This document shows, piece by piece, positions 12,189 through 22,518 of a DNA stretch of 64,000 nt (positions are counted from its first letter, which is position 1; every line of letters starts with the position of its first letter). The DNA comes from Symsagittifera roscoffensis (taxonomy: Eukaryota; Xenacoelomorpha; Acoela; Convolutidae): positions 31,376,252 to 31,440,251 of the forward strand of contig NC_087065.1 in NCBI RefSeq assembly GCF_963678635.1, in the 5' to 3' direction. The notes beneath the pieces were generated by a model. That model was given only the letters and a program-made list of their open reading frames with translations. It made no database searches and had not been told where the DNA came from. Position numbers and translations under genes: made by a program.

Positions 12189-12190
12189 TC

Positions 12191-13291
12191 AGGATCAAAT
12201 TTTTTGTTTCGCGTTTTGACTTGTGAAATCTTGTTAAGTTTAGTTCGTTTCCTTTGGTAAAGAAGGCAAACTCCACTATCGAAGGTAAAATTCTCTAAAA
12301 ACATGATTGACTTCTAATTTTGAAAATGGAACTTAATTATCAGAATTCGCAGCGGAAGAAAAATTGTACCCAATGATCCGGTTTTCTCAAGTTGAGTTAG
12401 TTTTGATCAAAAAATTATTAATCATGGATTGTTAAAGAATTTTAAAGAGTTGTAAGAAGAAAAACATTGCGTGAGTGGGAAGATTTGTCAATAATGAAAA
12501 CAAAGTTTTGGACTTTCAATTTATTTTCTGCTTTTTTTTTCGAAAATCCGCCAAAACTAGCCAAATGTTCAGTCAGGAGTTTTTGGGAGTCTAAGAACTT
12601 AGTTAGGACTCTCATATAGATCCTGGTCGTTTGATGTTGTTTTTTATCAGGAAATTTTTTTCAAATTGTCTAGTAAATACAGATTTGGAATCATATAAAA
12701 TAACGCATTTATGAGTGCCCTTACGTATTTGTGCATTTTTTGAGTTCAATTCAAATTCATGTGCTGAAATTGAGGTAGTTTTCATCCTGCAAGTAATAAA
12801 GTGTAGAGGTCACTAAAAATGTGATCAACTTCTAGTTTCGAAAGTGGAATTTACTTTTCAGACTTTTCTGCGGAAAGAAATTTAACTTCTTTATCCAATT
12901 TTCTCAAAATGAGTTAATTTTATCAAGAAAAATTCATTTATCAATTTGACTTGAAATTGAAAGAGGGTTCATGCTATATGCTTTTTGTTTACAAGTTCGA
13001 AATAATTAGTTTTCAAAAAAAAATAGCCTGTTTTTTTTCTGTTTACTTGCATTCATTTACTCTTGTCCAACTGTCTGTTAGCTATGTTCATGGCTTTTTC
13101 CAAAACAAGCGCTACAGGTGAAATTCAGTATAGTCTTCGATTGAAACTATTAATGGGTTTTAAACTTTTTACACTTGCGAGAGCAAGTGTCTTTTAACCA
13201 GGATCTAGACTTTTTCCCCAAAAAACAATTTTTCTTTCAAGTCCTACTTGCTCTTCTTTCTTGATCTATTATTGAACGTTAACATCATCCA
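12191..13291. other. Non-coding stretch with repeated short modules
   Basis: No gene visible. A module with CTTCTA.TTT(C/T)GAAA.TGGAA, then TTTTCTCAA.(A/T)TGAGTTA, occurs at about 12301-12420 and about 12813-12940, with a weaker version at about 13670-13770. Another shared block (AAGG.AAACTC.ACTATCGAA) lies at about 12265 and 13645. These ties link the spacer to the tRNA-like modules on either side. Confidence 0.5.
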
Positions 13292-13369
13292 GGTTCGTCG
13301 CCACTTGGTCTAGAGGTAGATTGGTCGGGTTTGCACCCTTAGGTCTAGAGTTCGATTCTCCGCAGGACC
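13292..13369 (+). pseudogene. tRNA-like sequence with A-box, B-box and T-run
   Basis: Here TGGTCTAGAGG (13306-13316) fully fits the A-box consensus, GTTCGATTC (13350-13358) fully fits the B-box, and a run of seven T follows at 13370-13376. A 4-bp D-stem and a seven-base loop TTTGCAC, which would put UGC (Ala) as anticodon, can be drawn. The acceptor stem does not pair at the expected distance from the A-box, so it is probably a pseudogene or SINE head rather than a working tRNA. Transcription by pol III is plausible. Confidence 0.45.
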
Positions 13370-13376
13370 TTTTTTT

Positions 13377-13798
13377 AGTATGGTTGAAATTGTTCTCTGG
13401 TAAAAATTGAATTGTCGGACTTTCGATTTCTACTCAAGTTTTTTGTCGGTTTAGTTGCCGCATCACGGATTTTTTTTTGCGTTTTAAGCAGCTCTTAATA
13501 GTAATGAACGTAGTGAAAAGTCTTATAAAGATCTTGATGTTTTTTTAGGAAACAGTGGTAGAAATTTTTCATTTTTAAGCTTGACTTTTCGCGATTTGAC
13601 TCAAGATTTCTTATTAAATGCAGTTAACTTCAAATGTTAAAAGGAAGGTAAACTCGACTATCGAACAGCAAAAGTGTAAATATCACAAAAAACGGACTTT
13701 AATTATCAATAAATTTTTTACCTAATGCTAGTTTTCTCACATTGGGTTAATTTCATGAAAATAATTGTCATTTAGAAGTTGTTTTTAGAAATAGAGGT
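13377..13798. other. Non-coding stretch following the tRNA-like sequence
   Basis: AT-rich, no supported ORF. It shares scattered blocks with 12200-12420, notably AAACTCGACTATCGAA (about 13648) and TTTTCTCACATTGGGTTAAT (about 13731), which suggests this tRNA-like unit plus downstream sequence is itself a repeat. Confidence 0.45.
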
Positions 13799-15406
13799 TT
13801 AAGGCCAGTTATTTTTTTTTTAAATCAAAGATTGAGATTTTTTCCAAAAACGTGTCAGTTTTCTTTGTGCTTTTTTTGTGTTCATATCTCTTTTCCAACT
13901 GTCAATTGGCTATGTTAAAAATAGCTGCAAGTGGTGTTCAATGTGTTTTTAGGTGACTTGAAACATTTTTTTTCCAAAAAATTGTTTTTTTTTCGGCTCA
14001 ACTGCTTTCTGTTCAAACTTTGTCGGCATCTGATTATTATCTGTGTCTCAGAATAAGCACGGTCTTTTTTGAGAAACTAAACCGAGTTTAAAACATGGAT
14101 GATCGGAAAACACTTCCTAAGGCCCTAACTGTCTAAGTCAAGTACGGTTCGATCACTTGCGCACCCTATTTTTTGGTCGAAACCCTAGTCTCAAGTTTGG
14201 CAGTTTAGTTGTAGAGAAAACTCAAAATTTTTGAAAGTAAAAACTATTTTGTGAATCGAAAACTTTTTATCTCTGCAGAAAAAAGAACACAGTCGTTTAT
14301 GCAGATAAAATTTCGCTCACGAAACTATTTAATTTCACTTTTGATCACGGATTTGGCCCGAATTTTTTCCAAGAAATGTTAAACTGTTTTCAATAAACAG
14401 ACAAGTTTTCAAAAAACTGACGTTGCTCTGGTCATAATTTTTTTCTTTTACAAAATGCGTTGTAGCCGTTTAAGCAAGAAAAATTATCCAAGATTTTTTC
14501 CCTAAATTTTATTTGGCAGAGTAGGTTTTGTTTCAAAAAAATATGGGCAGAAAACATCCCACTGAAATTGACAATGGTCATAGAACGTGGGTTAAGGTAC
14601 GAAGAGAGTAGCAGAAAATGCAGACACAGGAGAATGACCGGTCTATCTACAAGGTCTCCATTTGAAAAAATGATAAAGTAGCTTAGGGAGGAAACCCGAA
14701 CATATTGTGGATACTCAAGACTTTTCTGTGTGTCTCTAATAACAAAAAAAAAAACAAAATAAACAACTAATCAAACACATCTTCAAAAAAAGTTTTTACC
14801 GAACAAGATTTCTTTAAGCTTTTGTTTTTATTAAGAAAAAAACTTTCTTCAAAATTTCTTCAATTGCCTTAAAACGTTTCAGTTTTTTAAATTTAGGCCG
14901 TACTAGCTAGCGAAAATTCTTTTAAGCTAGATTCAAAGCTTTAAGAAATAAAGTAAAAAAAGTGCTTGCATTGAATAGAAGTGACAAGCCAGTTTTTTTA
15001 CTGATGACTAAGCTAGACAGGTAAATTAAGAACAGTTCGCTGAAAAAATTTTTTGACATCCAAAAAATTTTTGTAAACCAATCCTGAATGACATTTCCTC
15101 TCACAATGTCAAACTGCCATCTCCATGTTCACTCTGATCATTTTTTCCTATAATTTTTGATGGGACACGAGAAAAATTTGTTTGATTTAGATTATAATCA
15201 TAACACGTGCGATAAGCAAGTGTAAACAAACTGGAATACAGACTTTTCTTTTAGTTAACAACTGGTTTAACAGAGTCAATTGAATCAACTGATTACTTGC
15301 TTTGTTAAGGAAGATAATTTTAATGAAAACCTGGTTAGAGTAGTGAGGTGGTAAGGAGCGGGGCTAAGGCGGAAAGGATCAAGAGTTCGAATCCGAGGCT
15401 TGCCAG
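13799..15406 (+). repeat. Long non-coding repeat, copy 3
   Basis: Third copy, colinear with 10418-12190 but without the internal duplication. It shares GAGAAACTAAACCGAGTT, GAATGACCGGTCTATC (about 14633), GGCCGTACTAG and the terminal tRNA-like module. Its right end coincides with the start of the BEL/Pao remnant at about 15407, so one of the two was cut or inserted there. Confidence 0.78.
15331..15406 (+). pseudogene. 76-nt tRNA-like module followed by a T-run
   Basis: Seventy-six bases whose ends CTGGTTA and TTGCCAG pair at six of seven positions (one a G-T wobble), with GAGTTCGAATCC as a B-box and a run of seven T directly after (15407-15413). The T-stem does not pair and no clear anticodon loop forms, so a functional tRNA is unlikely. 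It is the counterpart of 12108-12188 and likely a tRNA-derived repeat end. Confidence 0.42.
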
Positions 15407-16560
15407 TTTTTTTGATGAAGTACGTGTCGAAACTCTTCTACGATTTTCACTGCGGTGTTGATGTCGTCGGTGGCTTCGAAGAAATCGTCCAAGTAAAAAT
15501 TCTCGTAGAAAAGTTCTTTGATGTGGGGATAGTTTTCAGCATTGTCGTCTGCGCAAGTTCCTACTGCGTAAATTGCACAAGTAGGAGAACACAAGTCAAG
15601 TCCAGTGACAGAAAATTTCTATGAGGTTAACCTGATGACAGAAAATTCCTAGGGCATTCCTTTGAATTTGGCTTTGGAAACACGGCGAAGGTTTCCTAGC
15701 TTGTTTGGGTTGATTAGACCATGTTCAGGTAAAATCGATCCTGTCGAAGGTATTTCGTCTGTTTTTTTCCTTATGTAGTGCTTGCTGAGATCCTTGTCAA
15801 TTGTCTCCTGGTATAGGGCAAGCTTTTCTGAATTCTTGTTAAGTTGTTTTTTTCACCCGGTGGTGTTGGGCAATTTCTGCTTTATTGTTGTTAAAGAGAT
15901 TCGCATTTGGCTTCCACAGAAGTCCGAGTTGATAGCGGTTGTTGTTTAATGATATGGTTTTCCGAAGTGTTTGCATAACGTGTCTTGCGTTATTTCAGGT
16001 GATATGGTGTAGGTTTCCATTCGCCACAATGAAGCGAGAAGATCCGAGATTTGTGGGTCGTCAGTTCATAAATTTGTTAGGATGGCTGTCGCTTGATGGC
16101 TTGAGAAGTATCGAATGTCGTTGTTCGGTCCTGCTATTGTTCATCCGAGGGCTGTGGGGACTGCTCGAGGAACATTTTGATTTCCTTTGATGATAGTCTT
16201 CGGGATGATGAGGTCAAGTTTGTCCGTTCCAATCAAAAGGGCTAAGTCTGGAAAACATAGATTCTTAAGGTGGTTGTATTGGCTGCAAACGTCGTTCATT
16301 TTTTCCGGCTCAACTGCGTTGAATTTGATGTGTTTTTTGCTCAGAACATTATTTATTTCAAATGATAAAGTGTTATTACCAGATGATTGAACTGTAATAT
16401 CCACTGTATTAGCGCCTATCGTTTGCGAGTTGAAGAAATCTCCTATGAGAAGTTGTTCCTGACGGTTAGTTTCCTTCAGTTGAAGATAGGCTGCTATCGG
16501 TTGTGATATGTAGCAGTTTGTACTTCCTGTATCATGAAAGGCCTATAGAATGAGGCATAC
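15407..16560 (-). pseudogene. BEL/Pao pol remnant: protease and partial RT
   Basis: Minus-strand relic of the pol region of a BEL/Pao LTR retrotransposon. The protease site DTGSTNCYIS begins at 16533 (DTGS at 16522-16533). Then come HLKNLCFPDLALLIGTD (within 16141-16404), the A17/DUF1758 region typical of the family, and AVPTALGW. Further on are the linker and the RT entry region (INPNKLGNLRRVSKAKFKG, about 15660-15720). The frame 15379-15594 has SPTCAIYAV and the catalytic block ENFYLDD (FYLDD at 15484-15498). The RT core between GLDL and SPTCA is missing, an internal deletion, and RNase H and integrase are absent at the 3' end, where repeat copy 3 begins. Several frame changes occur. Composition is less AT-rich than the flanks. 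Confidence 0.85.
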
Positions 16561-16887
16561 CTTGCGGTGTCGTAATGTGACTAGTAAAAACTAGTGAGCT
16601 TTTCCTTGATATATTCTTGATATATTCGCTGATCGTCGTGTACAGTTGTGTGATGATGCTGATAGGCATTTGCTGCATGTTGCTTTTTCACTTGATGTTG
16701 TCCAAGGCAGTTGTAACAAAGTTTCTGCTCCGAAACGAGTCCCTTCTTCTCTTCCAAAGATGAATTCTGATACTGGCTGCGATATGCTGGGTGGTGAGTC
16801 TGTCCGTCGAAGGGGCATGGGGGTTGGGCGTTCGCACTCCAATTTTGAAAAGTCTTCGGTGAAGGCTGGTTAGTTGATGGTCGGGAT
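16561..16887 (-). repeat. Duplicated block of BEL/Pao gag zinc-knuckle, copy 1
   Basis: Minus-strand frame with LCYNCLGQHQVKK, the start of a BEL-type zinc knuckle (Cys codons in 16707-16718), followed by HHHTTVH. The upstream part reads SEFIFGREEGTRF in another frame. The same block, from GCGGTGTCGTAATGTGACTA onward, recurs directly at 16888-17290. Confidence 0.8.
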
Positions 16888-17290
16888 CCGTTGCGGTGTC
16901 GTAATGTGACTAGTAAAAGCTAGTGAGCTGTTGATCCTTGATATCTTCATTTGACTGGCAAGAGGATTGACTTGATTCGGTCGCTGATTTGGATTAATAT
17001 TTGCTGTTCTTTGTTTTCGTTGTTCGTCGTGTAGAGTTATGTGATGATGCTGATAGGCATATGCTGCATGTGTGCTTTCATGGGCAATCTTTCACTTGAT
17101 GTTGTCCAAGGCAGTTCTAACAAAGTTGCTTTTTCGAAACGAGTCCCTTCTTCTCTTCCAAAGATGAATTCTGATATTTGCTGCAGTATGATGTGTGGTG
17201 AATCTGTCCGTCGAAGGGACATGGGGGTCGGGCGTTCGCACTCCAATTTTAAAAAATCTTCAGTGAAGGCTGGTTGATTGATGGTCGGCA
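16888..17290 (-). repeat. Duplicated block of BEL/Pao gag zinc-knuckle, copy 2
   Basis: Second copy of the preceding block, longer because of sequence between about 16945 and 17035 that copy 1 lacks. In this copy the knuckle Tyr codon is a stop (TAG; the Cys-x-x-Cys stretch lies at 17111-17122), so copy 2 cannot encode the knuckle. The direct arrangement points to a tandem duplication within the element. Confidence 0.8.
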
Positions 17291-18520
17291 TCTGTTGGAG
17301 TGTAGAAGTCTGGCTCTATTTGTTGTCGATCGCTCGAGTCCAGGGTCCTTTGCTGCGGTTGCATAGGTGGTAAGTGATCGCATGAAGGCGATGAGATTAG
17401 CCTGGTCGGTGTTCTGGGCGGTGATGTACTGTGTCCACTGACGCTGCTGGTGGTATTGCAATTTGCTGACGCAAACTGTACATAAATTGTAGAGTTCGTG
17501 TCGTCTTTCAACCCAAGCGTCCAAAACGTTTCAACCATGTTACTGATGAATGTAGAGAACTGTATGTACGAATCACTGCGATGAGTTGATGGTTGCTTGA
17601 AGCTCTGTAGTTCTGTTGACGAAGTCATTGATGATGATGTCGGGTCTTCCATTTCGTCGTCGGAGTTCTTGGAGGGCAGCGTTGTACATAGTGCTATTGC
17701 AGGAATAACCGGAAAAAGCTTGATTTGCTTTTCCAGTCGTTAAGGTTTGCAGATGGGTCATCTTTTCGGCGTCCGAGATGGGTTGATTGTGGATTGTTGC
17801 TTCGAAGAGTCCACATGCTCCATATCATGGGTATTCTGTCGAAATACTCAATTTTTACTTTTGGGGATCTGGTCATGAAACTGTAGTTTGTTCACGACTG
17901 TCCGTTACTTGATGTCTGAGAAGCTACTGCTGGAATGAGCTGCTGTTCTGTAACTATGTTGAAGCTGAGGCTTGCGTTGGTGGTGTCGTGTTCTGTTTGT
18001 TGGAGCGGCGGTCTGTTTATCTCAAAACCTGGATGGGTGACCTGCCCCTGAGTATCTCGGATATCTGAAGAGTTTTGGTCCTCTACTGTTTGCTGTGCTG
18101 ATGATCCGGGCTGAGGGCTGCTGCTAGATGTTGTTGACGTCTGGCTAGAATCCTGATCTAGTATTGGCTGTTGTTGCTCTGAATCATCTGTCTGGGGGGC
18201 TTAAACTGTGGTGGCATCAGTGTTCTGCTGTTTTGGAGTTGTATCTGCTGTATTTTCTTGTAGCGTTTGTCTAAATTCATCCATGATATCGCCTTGTATA
18301 TCAGTGAAGCGGTTGATGAGATCCTCCGCTGTGGCGTGTTCAGTCGGATGCTTTACAAGGTACGTAGTGGCGTCTACTAGATTGCTGAGAATTTTCTTCA
18401 TTTCGGTTTCTGAGTCAGCTATGTTGTACTTCGTTTTGATGTCATTAATGGCTTTTCGTACTCGTCTGCAGAGGCGCTCCAGCTGGGCAATGAGAAGATT
18501 TCACTAGGGGAGAGTGGTTT
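17291..18520 (-). pseudogene. BEL/Pao gag remnant
   Basis: Minus-strand frames matching the order of a BEL/Pao gag. The N-terminal part (frame 18201-18401 and upstream) is helical and charged. A Gln/Ser/Thr-rich linker follows. Then come PKVKIEYFD (about 17850) and, in a shifted frame at 17573-17761, KMTHLQTLTTGKANQAFSGY and ALQELRRRNGRPDIII, which fit the capsid-like DUF1759 domain. At 17249-17524 the end of the capsid region appears (KLQYHQQRQWTQYITAQN). At least three frame changes separate these pieces, so it is not translatable as one protein. No LTR for this element was found in the window. Confidence 0.82.
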
Positions 18521-19166
18521 TGTTGTGCATGGCTAGTTTGTCGTAGCTGATAGTTGTTGTGGTTGCATTTGTTGTAGATATCGTATCCAGTAGTAGTTGT
18601 GACCTACTTTGTTAGTTCCTGTCCCAGGTAGCTAGACCTAAATTTAAAAGGCACGAAGCAAAAGAACAATGGCGCTGTAAATATTTTTTTCAAATCACGA
18701 AAAGAAAATGTGCAATTGAAATTTACAAATGCTTGATAATAGCTCGTTCCGATAATTAAACAGGCGGAAAATAAAACAACCCAAACGTAAAGTTGACGTT
18801 CTTTTACCAACGTTATGCTATGGGATTGAACGGATTATTTTAATGTTTTTTTTAAATCTTAAGCAACTGCAAAACGATTGTTCCTTGGTTGGCACTAAAG
18901 GCAAATTGTGCTACCAGCTTGGTCAAGGGGTAGAGCAAGGGTGTAGTTTCTGGCAATTAAGTTGTAATCGTTTCTAGTTTCACGGTGTATTTTAGCTTTT
19001 TCTTGCTTCAAACGTTGATTTGATTATAAATTAGGTGGTTGCCAGTGTTTCGTAATTCAGTTTTGCACTTTCCCAATTTTGCGTTTGCTGACTTCTGGTT
19101 TTCAATTTCTTTCCTGGAGTTTTCCTGATTGCAAATGAAAAATTGAAGTATTCTAAGATGGTTGTC
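18521..19166. other. Non-coding stretch between BEL relic and element A
   Basis: No domain-bearing ORF. It may hold the 5' leader of the BEL/Pao element (minus orientation), but no LTR repeat partner is seen. A segment AGCTTGGTCAAGGGGTAGAG at about 18908 looks like a tRNA A-box region without a B-box. Confidence 0.4.
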
Positions 19167-19170
19167 AATT
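19167..19170. repeat. Target-site duplication AATT, left of element A
   Basis: The four bases AATT directly before the 5' LTR equal the four directly after the 3' LTR (37676-37679). Four-base duplications are typical for gypsy/errantivirus integrases. Confidence 0.85.
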
Positions 19171-19580
19171 TGGAACCTGATCTAAACTATATTTTATGAT
19201 TGGATAAATTAGATATTTTACCACTGTAAAGTATTTAATATTAACCAATCATGATCCATCTAACTAACAACCCACTTATTTGTAAGTGCTGAAATTACTT
19301 GTAATTTCAGCACCAGAGAGATTTGAATTTAACTTAGAAATTAGTTGCCTCTCCAAGAGAACTTCAGCAGCCGCAACAAACCAGTATACCCTAGATCTAT
19401 TGAGCCTAGCAGAGACTAGTTGAACACCCTGAGACTAGAAAGTATAAGAGTAAGATTAGGATCGGTATTAGACTAAGAAGTTGCACGAATCTATCCGGCC
19501 GAAAATAAGATAGCGTGACGAGCAGACGGTGTACCCTATCCGAAATTACTCTATGAGTTAACCACATAAAACATAACTCA
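19171..19580 (+). repeat. 5' LTR of element A (410 bp)
   Basis: Starts TGGAACCTGA, ends ACATAACTCA. It differs from the 3' LTR at three positions only: 19181 (T, 3' LTR C), 19262 (A versus C) and 19422 (G versus A). It contains a perfect 13-bp hairpin at 19286-19313. A TATA-like GTATAAGA lies at about 19441, a possible core promoter, but the transcription start cannot be placed from sequence alone. Confidence 0.96.
19286..19313. promoter_or_regulatory. Perfect 13-bp stem with TT loop inside the LTR
   Basis: GTGCTGAAATTAC, then TT, then GTAATTTCAGCAC. It is unchanged in the 3' LTR (37381-37408). A regulatory protein site, an RNA hairpin or a processing signal are all possible; the sequence does not say which. 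Confidence 0.8.
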
Positions 19581-19582
19581 TC

Positions 19583-19600
19583 TGGTGCGACCATAAGTCT
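19583..19600 (+). promoter_or_regulatory. Putative primer-binding site
   Basis: Two bases after the LTR the sequence starts TGGTGCGACC. A leading TGG, complementary to the tRNA CCA end, is the hallmark of a primer-binding site. I could not match the remainder to a specific tRNA. Confidence 0.6.
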
Positions 19601-19667
19601 CGAATAAGACCTTAATAGCTTCGATTTAACCAAAAATAGATTAGAATTTAGACAAAACATTTTAAAA

Positions 19668-19901
19668 ATGTTATACGACGATAATTTAATCGAAATGTCT
19701 CTACGACTCAATAGATCAGAGCCGATATTCCGAACGATAACAGAACTACCCGGAATCGTAAGAAGATCTCGAACAAGAGAAGACATACGACAAAGTAGAA
19801 ACTTACCATATAGTTATATGATAGTACGGCAAAAGCCAACACAAACTTTTATATTTAGAATCTTATTAGCAATGAATTTACATTTTCATTTACAAACATA
19901 A
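19668..19901 (+). CDS. Hypothetical leader ORF of element A
   Basis: A 77-codon ORF near the start of the expected transcript. It is rich in Arg and has no recognisable domain. A GTAAGA at about 19758 within it could be a splice donor for subgenomic mRNAs, paired with the acceptor at 30049-30060. It could equally be a chance ORF. Confidence 0.22.
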   Translation: MLYDDNLIEMSLRLNRSEPIFRTITELPGIVRRSRTREDIRQSRNLPYSYMIVRQKPTQTFIFRILLAMNLHFHLQT

Positions 19902-20940
19902 AATCTTGAAGTCAATCTTCATAATCATTTCAGGGGCTAAACAAAATTATTAATATACAATAACGATTGATAAAAAGATCTCAGATAGTTTTCTTAAATT
20001 CTGCAGTCTTATATAAAATATGTTTGAAAAATATTTATTGAAAATCAAAATAAAAATTAGTAGCATGAGAATAAATTGTTAGTAATCATAAAATCATCTG
20101 TTGTCCCAGCTTCATCACCTAAACATAACAGCAATCATAAGCTCACTAATATCTATAAAAAAATAAATCTTTTTCTTAAATAAATTTAAACCATTTTAAA
20201 CTTAAATTCACTTAATTTTAAAATCAGATCATCAAGGCTTATCCTTGGATCTTAATTAATTTCCTATTTCACTAAATTTAAAAACCTGATCATCAAGGCC
20301 TATCCTTGGACCAAAAAGAACAATTTTGTTCTCCCCCACCCACTTAGCAAGTGTCTAACGACCTCAAACGTCGATTCACTATCCAATCCTTCCAAAAACC
20401 CCAAGACTAATAGAAATTTTTCAACAAAACTAACCATTCAAATTAGGATAAACAGTGAAGAACTTCGGTTATTCATCCTTCACTTGAACCCTCCTCTTAC
20501 CAGACCCAGGATAAATCTTAGACTTAGTAAGTTTAAAATAGTATCTAACGAACTACTCGCGTTCTAAATATACCTGAACCTTGTGGATCGATTTACTATT
20601 CTCCAACCCTTGAACACAATCACTACCCCTAAGTAAGATTAAGTAAGTTAACACCTTAGCTCATACTAGCCACGAGAAAGTAAAAAATCATTCTTCGGAA
20701 CCGATATACTTTTCTCTCCAACCCTAAACAAATAGACCCAGGTTAAGCTAACCAAAAAATTGTAAGGACTAACAGTTTAAGAAAGTAGAAATCATCTAAC
20801 AATTTTTTGCATCCCTAATCCTAAACCTTATGTCATTCAAAAATCTAGGAAACAAACAAACAATCGTTTTACACAAATGTGAAATAGATAACAAAAAATA
20901 CGATCTTGTAATCACACCTCATACACAAACAGTTGGATAA
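19902..20940 (+). other. Leader region of element A, non-coding
   Basis: No long ORF. A block ATCATCAAGGC(T/C)TATCCTTGGA occurs twice (about 20228 and 20291). The piece GTCTAACGACCTCAAACGTCG with GATAAACAGTGAAGAACTT (20350-20470) is conserved in element B (46180-46310), suggesting a functional leader, possibly packaging or translation control. Confidence 0.6.
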
Positions 20941-21297
20941 ATCAGAACAAAACGACTAACAATAAAAAGAAAAATAATAAACAAACAAAGACAAATCACA
21001 CGAAAAAGATTTTCGAAAAATAGAAACGCATTTTCAGAATCAGAAGCCAGCAATTTAGATGAACTCTATAAATTAAAAGAATCGATTGATAAGAATTGTC
21101 CCATTCACGATCAATTATATTTTTCCGACTCAGAAACAACTTCAAATTCATCAAAAAGAGGAAAAAGAAGAATAAAAAAGCAATATAAACACAAACCAGT
21201 ACACTTGTATAATTGGAATCAACCAATTATACACATCGATAGTTATATATTAACAGTCATTAAACGAAAAAATGAGCCACAGCCACACTCAAAGTGA
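20941..21297 (+). CDS. Basic N-terminal gag frame of element A
   Basis: An open frame of about 118 codons with no ATG, strongly basic (Lys/Arg-rich), including KRGKRRIKKQYKHKPVHLY and then WNQPIIHIDSYILT. Element B has a recognisable counterpart around 46860-46990. It precedes and overlaps the following frame by 26 bases. It probably encodes the start of Gag, reached by an unseen upstream start, a non-AUG start or a frame lesion; an independent small ORF is possible. Confidence 0.45.
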   Translation: MRTKRLTIKRKIINKQRQITRKRFSKNRNAFSESEASNLDELYKLKESIDKNCPIHDQLYFSDSETTSNSSKRGKRRIKKQYKHKPVHLYNWNQPIIHIDSYILTVIKRKNEPQPHSK

Positions 21298-22518
21298 CGA
21301 AAGTCCAGATGACGAAGAGGTTTACCCCTTCCTCATAGATGCACCCGATAATAGAGGGCAGCATGACTTTTGCAAGAATTTACTTGTTGTTCGAACCCGG
21401 AATCAGCCCATGCAAAGCAGAATTCCCAGATGTAAAAATCAAAAGACAAATTATTGAACATTATGTGAAATATATATGTAATTTAACACAACAATACGGA
21501 ATCTACACCATAGAATTCAGCACACCAAATCCGAATCACCGCAAATATGTAATTCAAACAGACCATCTTGAATTAGAGTTTTCAAAAGTATTCTTAGAAT
21601 ATATTAAAAAGCATACAATATCATAACTCACAAAGAGCAAACTCCATATTTACTAACGAAGTTTTTGCAATAATATATAGCTATATTTCAAAATTAGAAA
21701 AAACAGAATTTCAAATATCTCACCAACTGAAACATCCAAACATACAAAAGTACGACAAGAAATCACACTATTTTCAACTTTTCTACATATAATCAAAGAA
21801 AATTTCACTAAAGACGAACTTTCACAACACACAAAACATGACTTACAAAAAATTTTGGCATGGTTTATAATAGATTATTTCACACATAATATAGACTTAA
21901 TTTCACAAGCAAGAAAAAATTTCAGACCTCAAAATCCAAACGATGATACTGCCATCACAGAAAAGTCAGACTACATTTGGGACCCTGAATGGTCTCATCA
22001 TGCATTTCTAAATATCCCACAATCAATCTCAAGTCAAGCAATAAGTACAATATCTTATCAAAGAGATTATGTGAGAGTAGTACCACTGACCATTGATGCA
22101 ACACCATTAAACTACAATACATTTTTACCTGATACGCGAAATAACAGTTTAAATTCGACCGTCATACACAATGAAAACCTTAATGGAACTAGGAATCTTA
22201 CATAGCAAGATATCCAAACACCATCACACTTCATAAATGAAGAAATCGTCCAAACAACAAAAACTACACAACAAAGTATTTCACCGATACGTCCAAATTT
22301 AACAACACCAAAAAATACAAACACTCCACTGGCACAAGTAACCTTAAAATCAACCGTTAAACCTTCGGTTGCTCCAAAATATTCACATATGGATTATCAA
22401 ACATACAGACCTATGACAGTACCGTCAAAAACACGAAGAACGTTCACCAAATGCCGCAGAATCACTACAGATGACATTGAATCCATACCTTATGGGTGGA
22501 TCATCAATAACATCAAAT
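21272..22518 (+). pseudogene. Gag N-terminal (matrix-like) region, frame-broken
   Basis: Successive frames at 21272-21457, 21339-21626 and 21855-22205 (continuing past a stop to about 22518). The piece ISPCKAEFPDVKIKRQIIEH has a clear counterpart in element B at about 47130, so the region was coding in the family. I see no known domain; position before the capsid argues for a matrix-like role. A frame change lies near 21340, and a TAG at 22203-22205 interrupts the third frame. Confidence 0.6.

Larger units (their letters stand above)
10418..12190 (+). repeat. Long non-coding repeat, copy 2
   Basis: Homologous over nearly its whole length to 13799-15406: both begin with TTTAAGGCCAGTTWTTTTT-like sequence, share GGCCGTACT, and end in the same tRNA-like module. 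It also matches copy 1 (8190-10180) from about 10672 onward. Copy 2 contains an internal duplication (11786-11935 and 11956-12100). Reading frames 10442-10648 and 10786-11103 (minus) are not kept in the other copies, which argues against coding. Confidence 0.78.

Noticed and set aside
20996-21226. Minus-strand hydrophobic 76-codon ORF
   Set aside because: Reverse-strand shadow of the basic gag-leading frame; Lys-rich DNA reads as Phe/Leu on the other strand.
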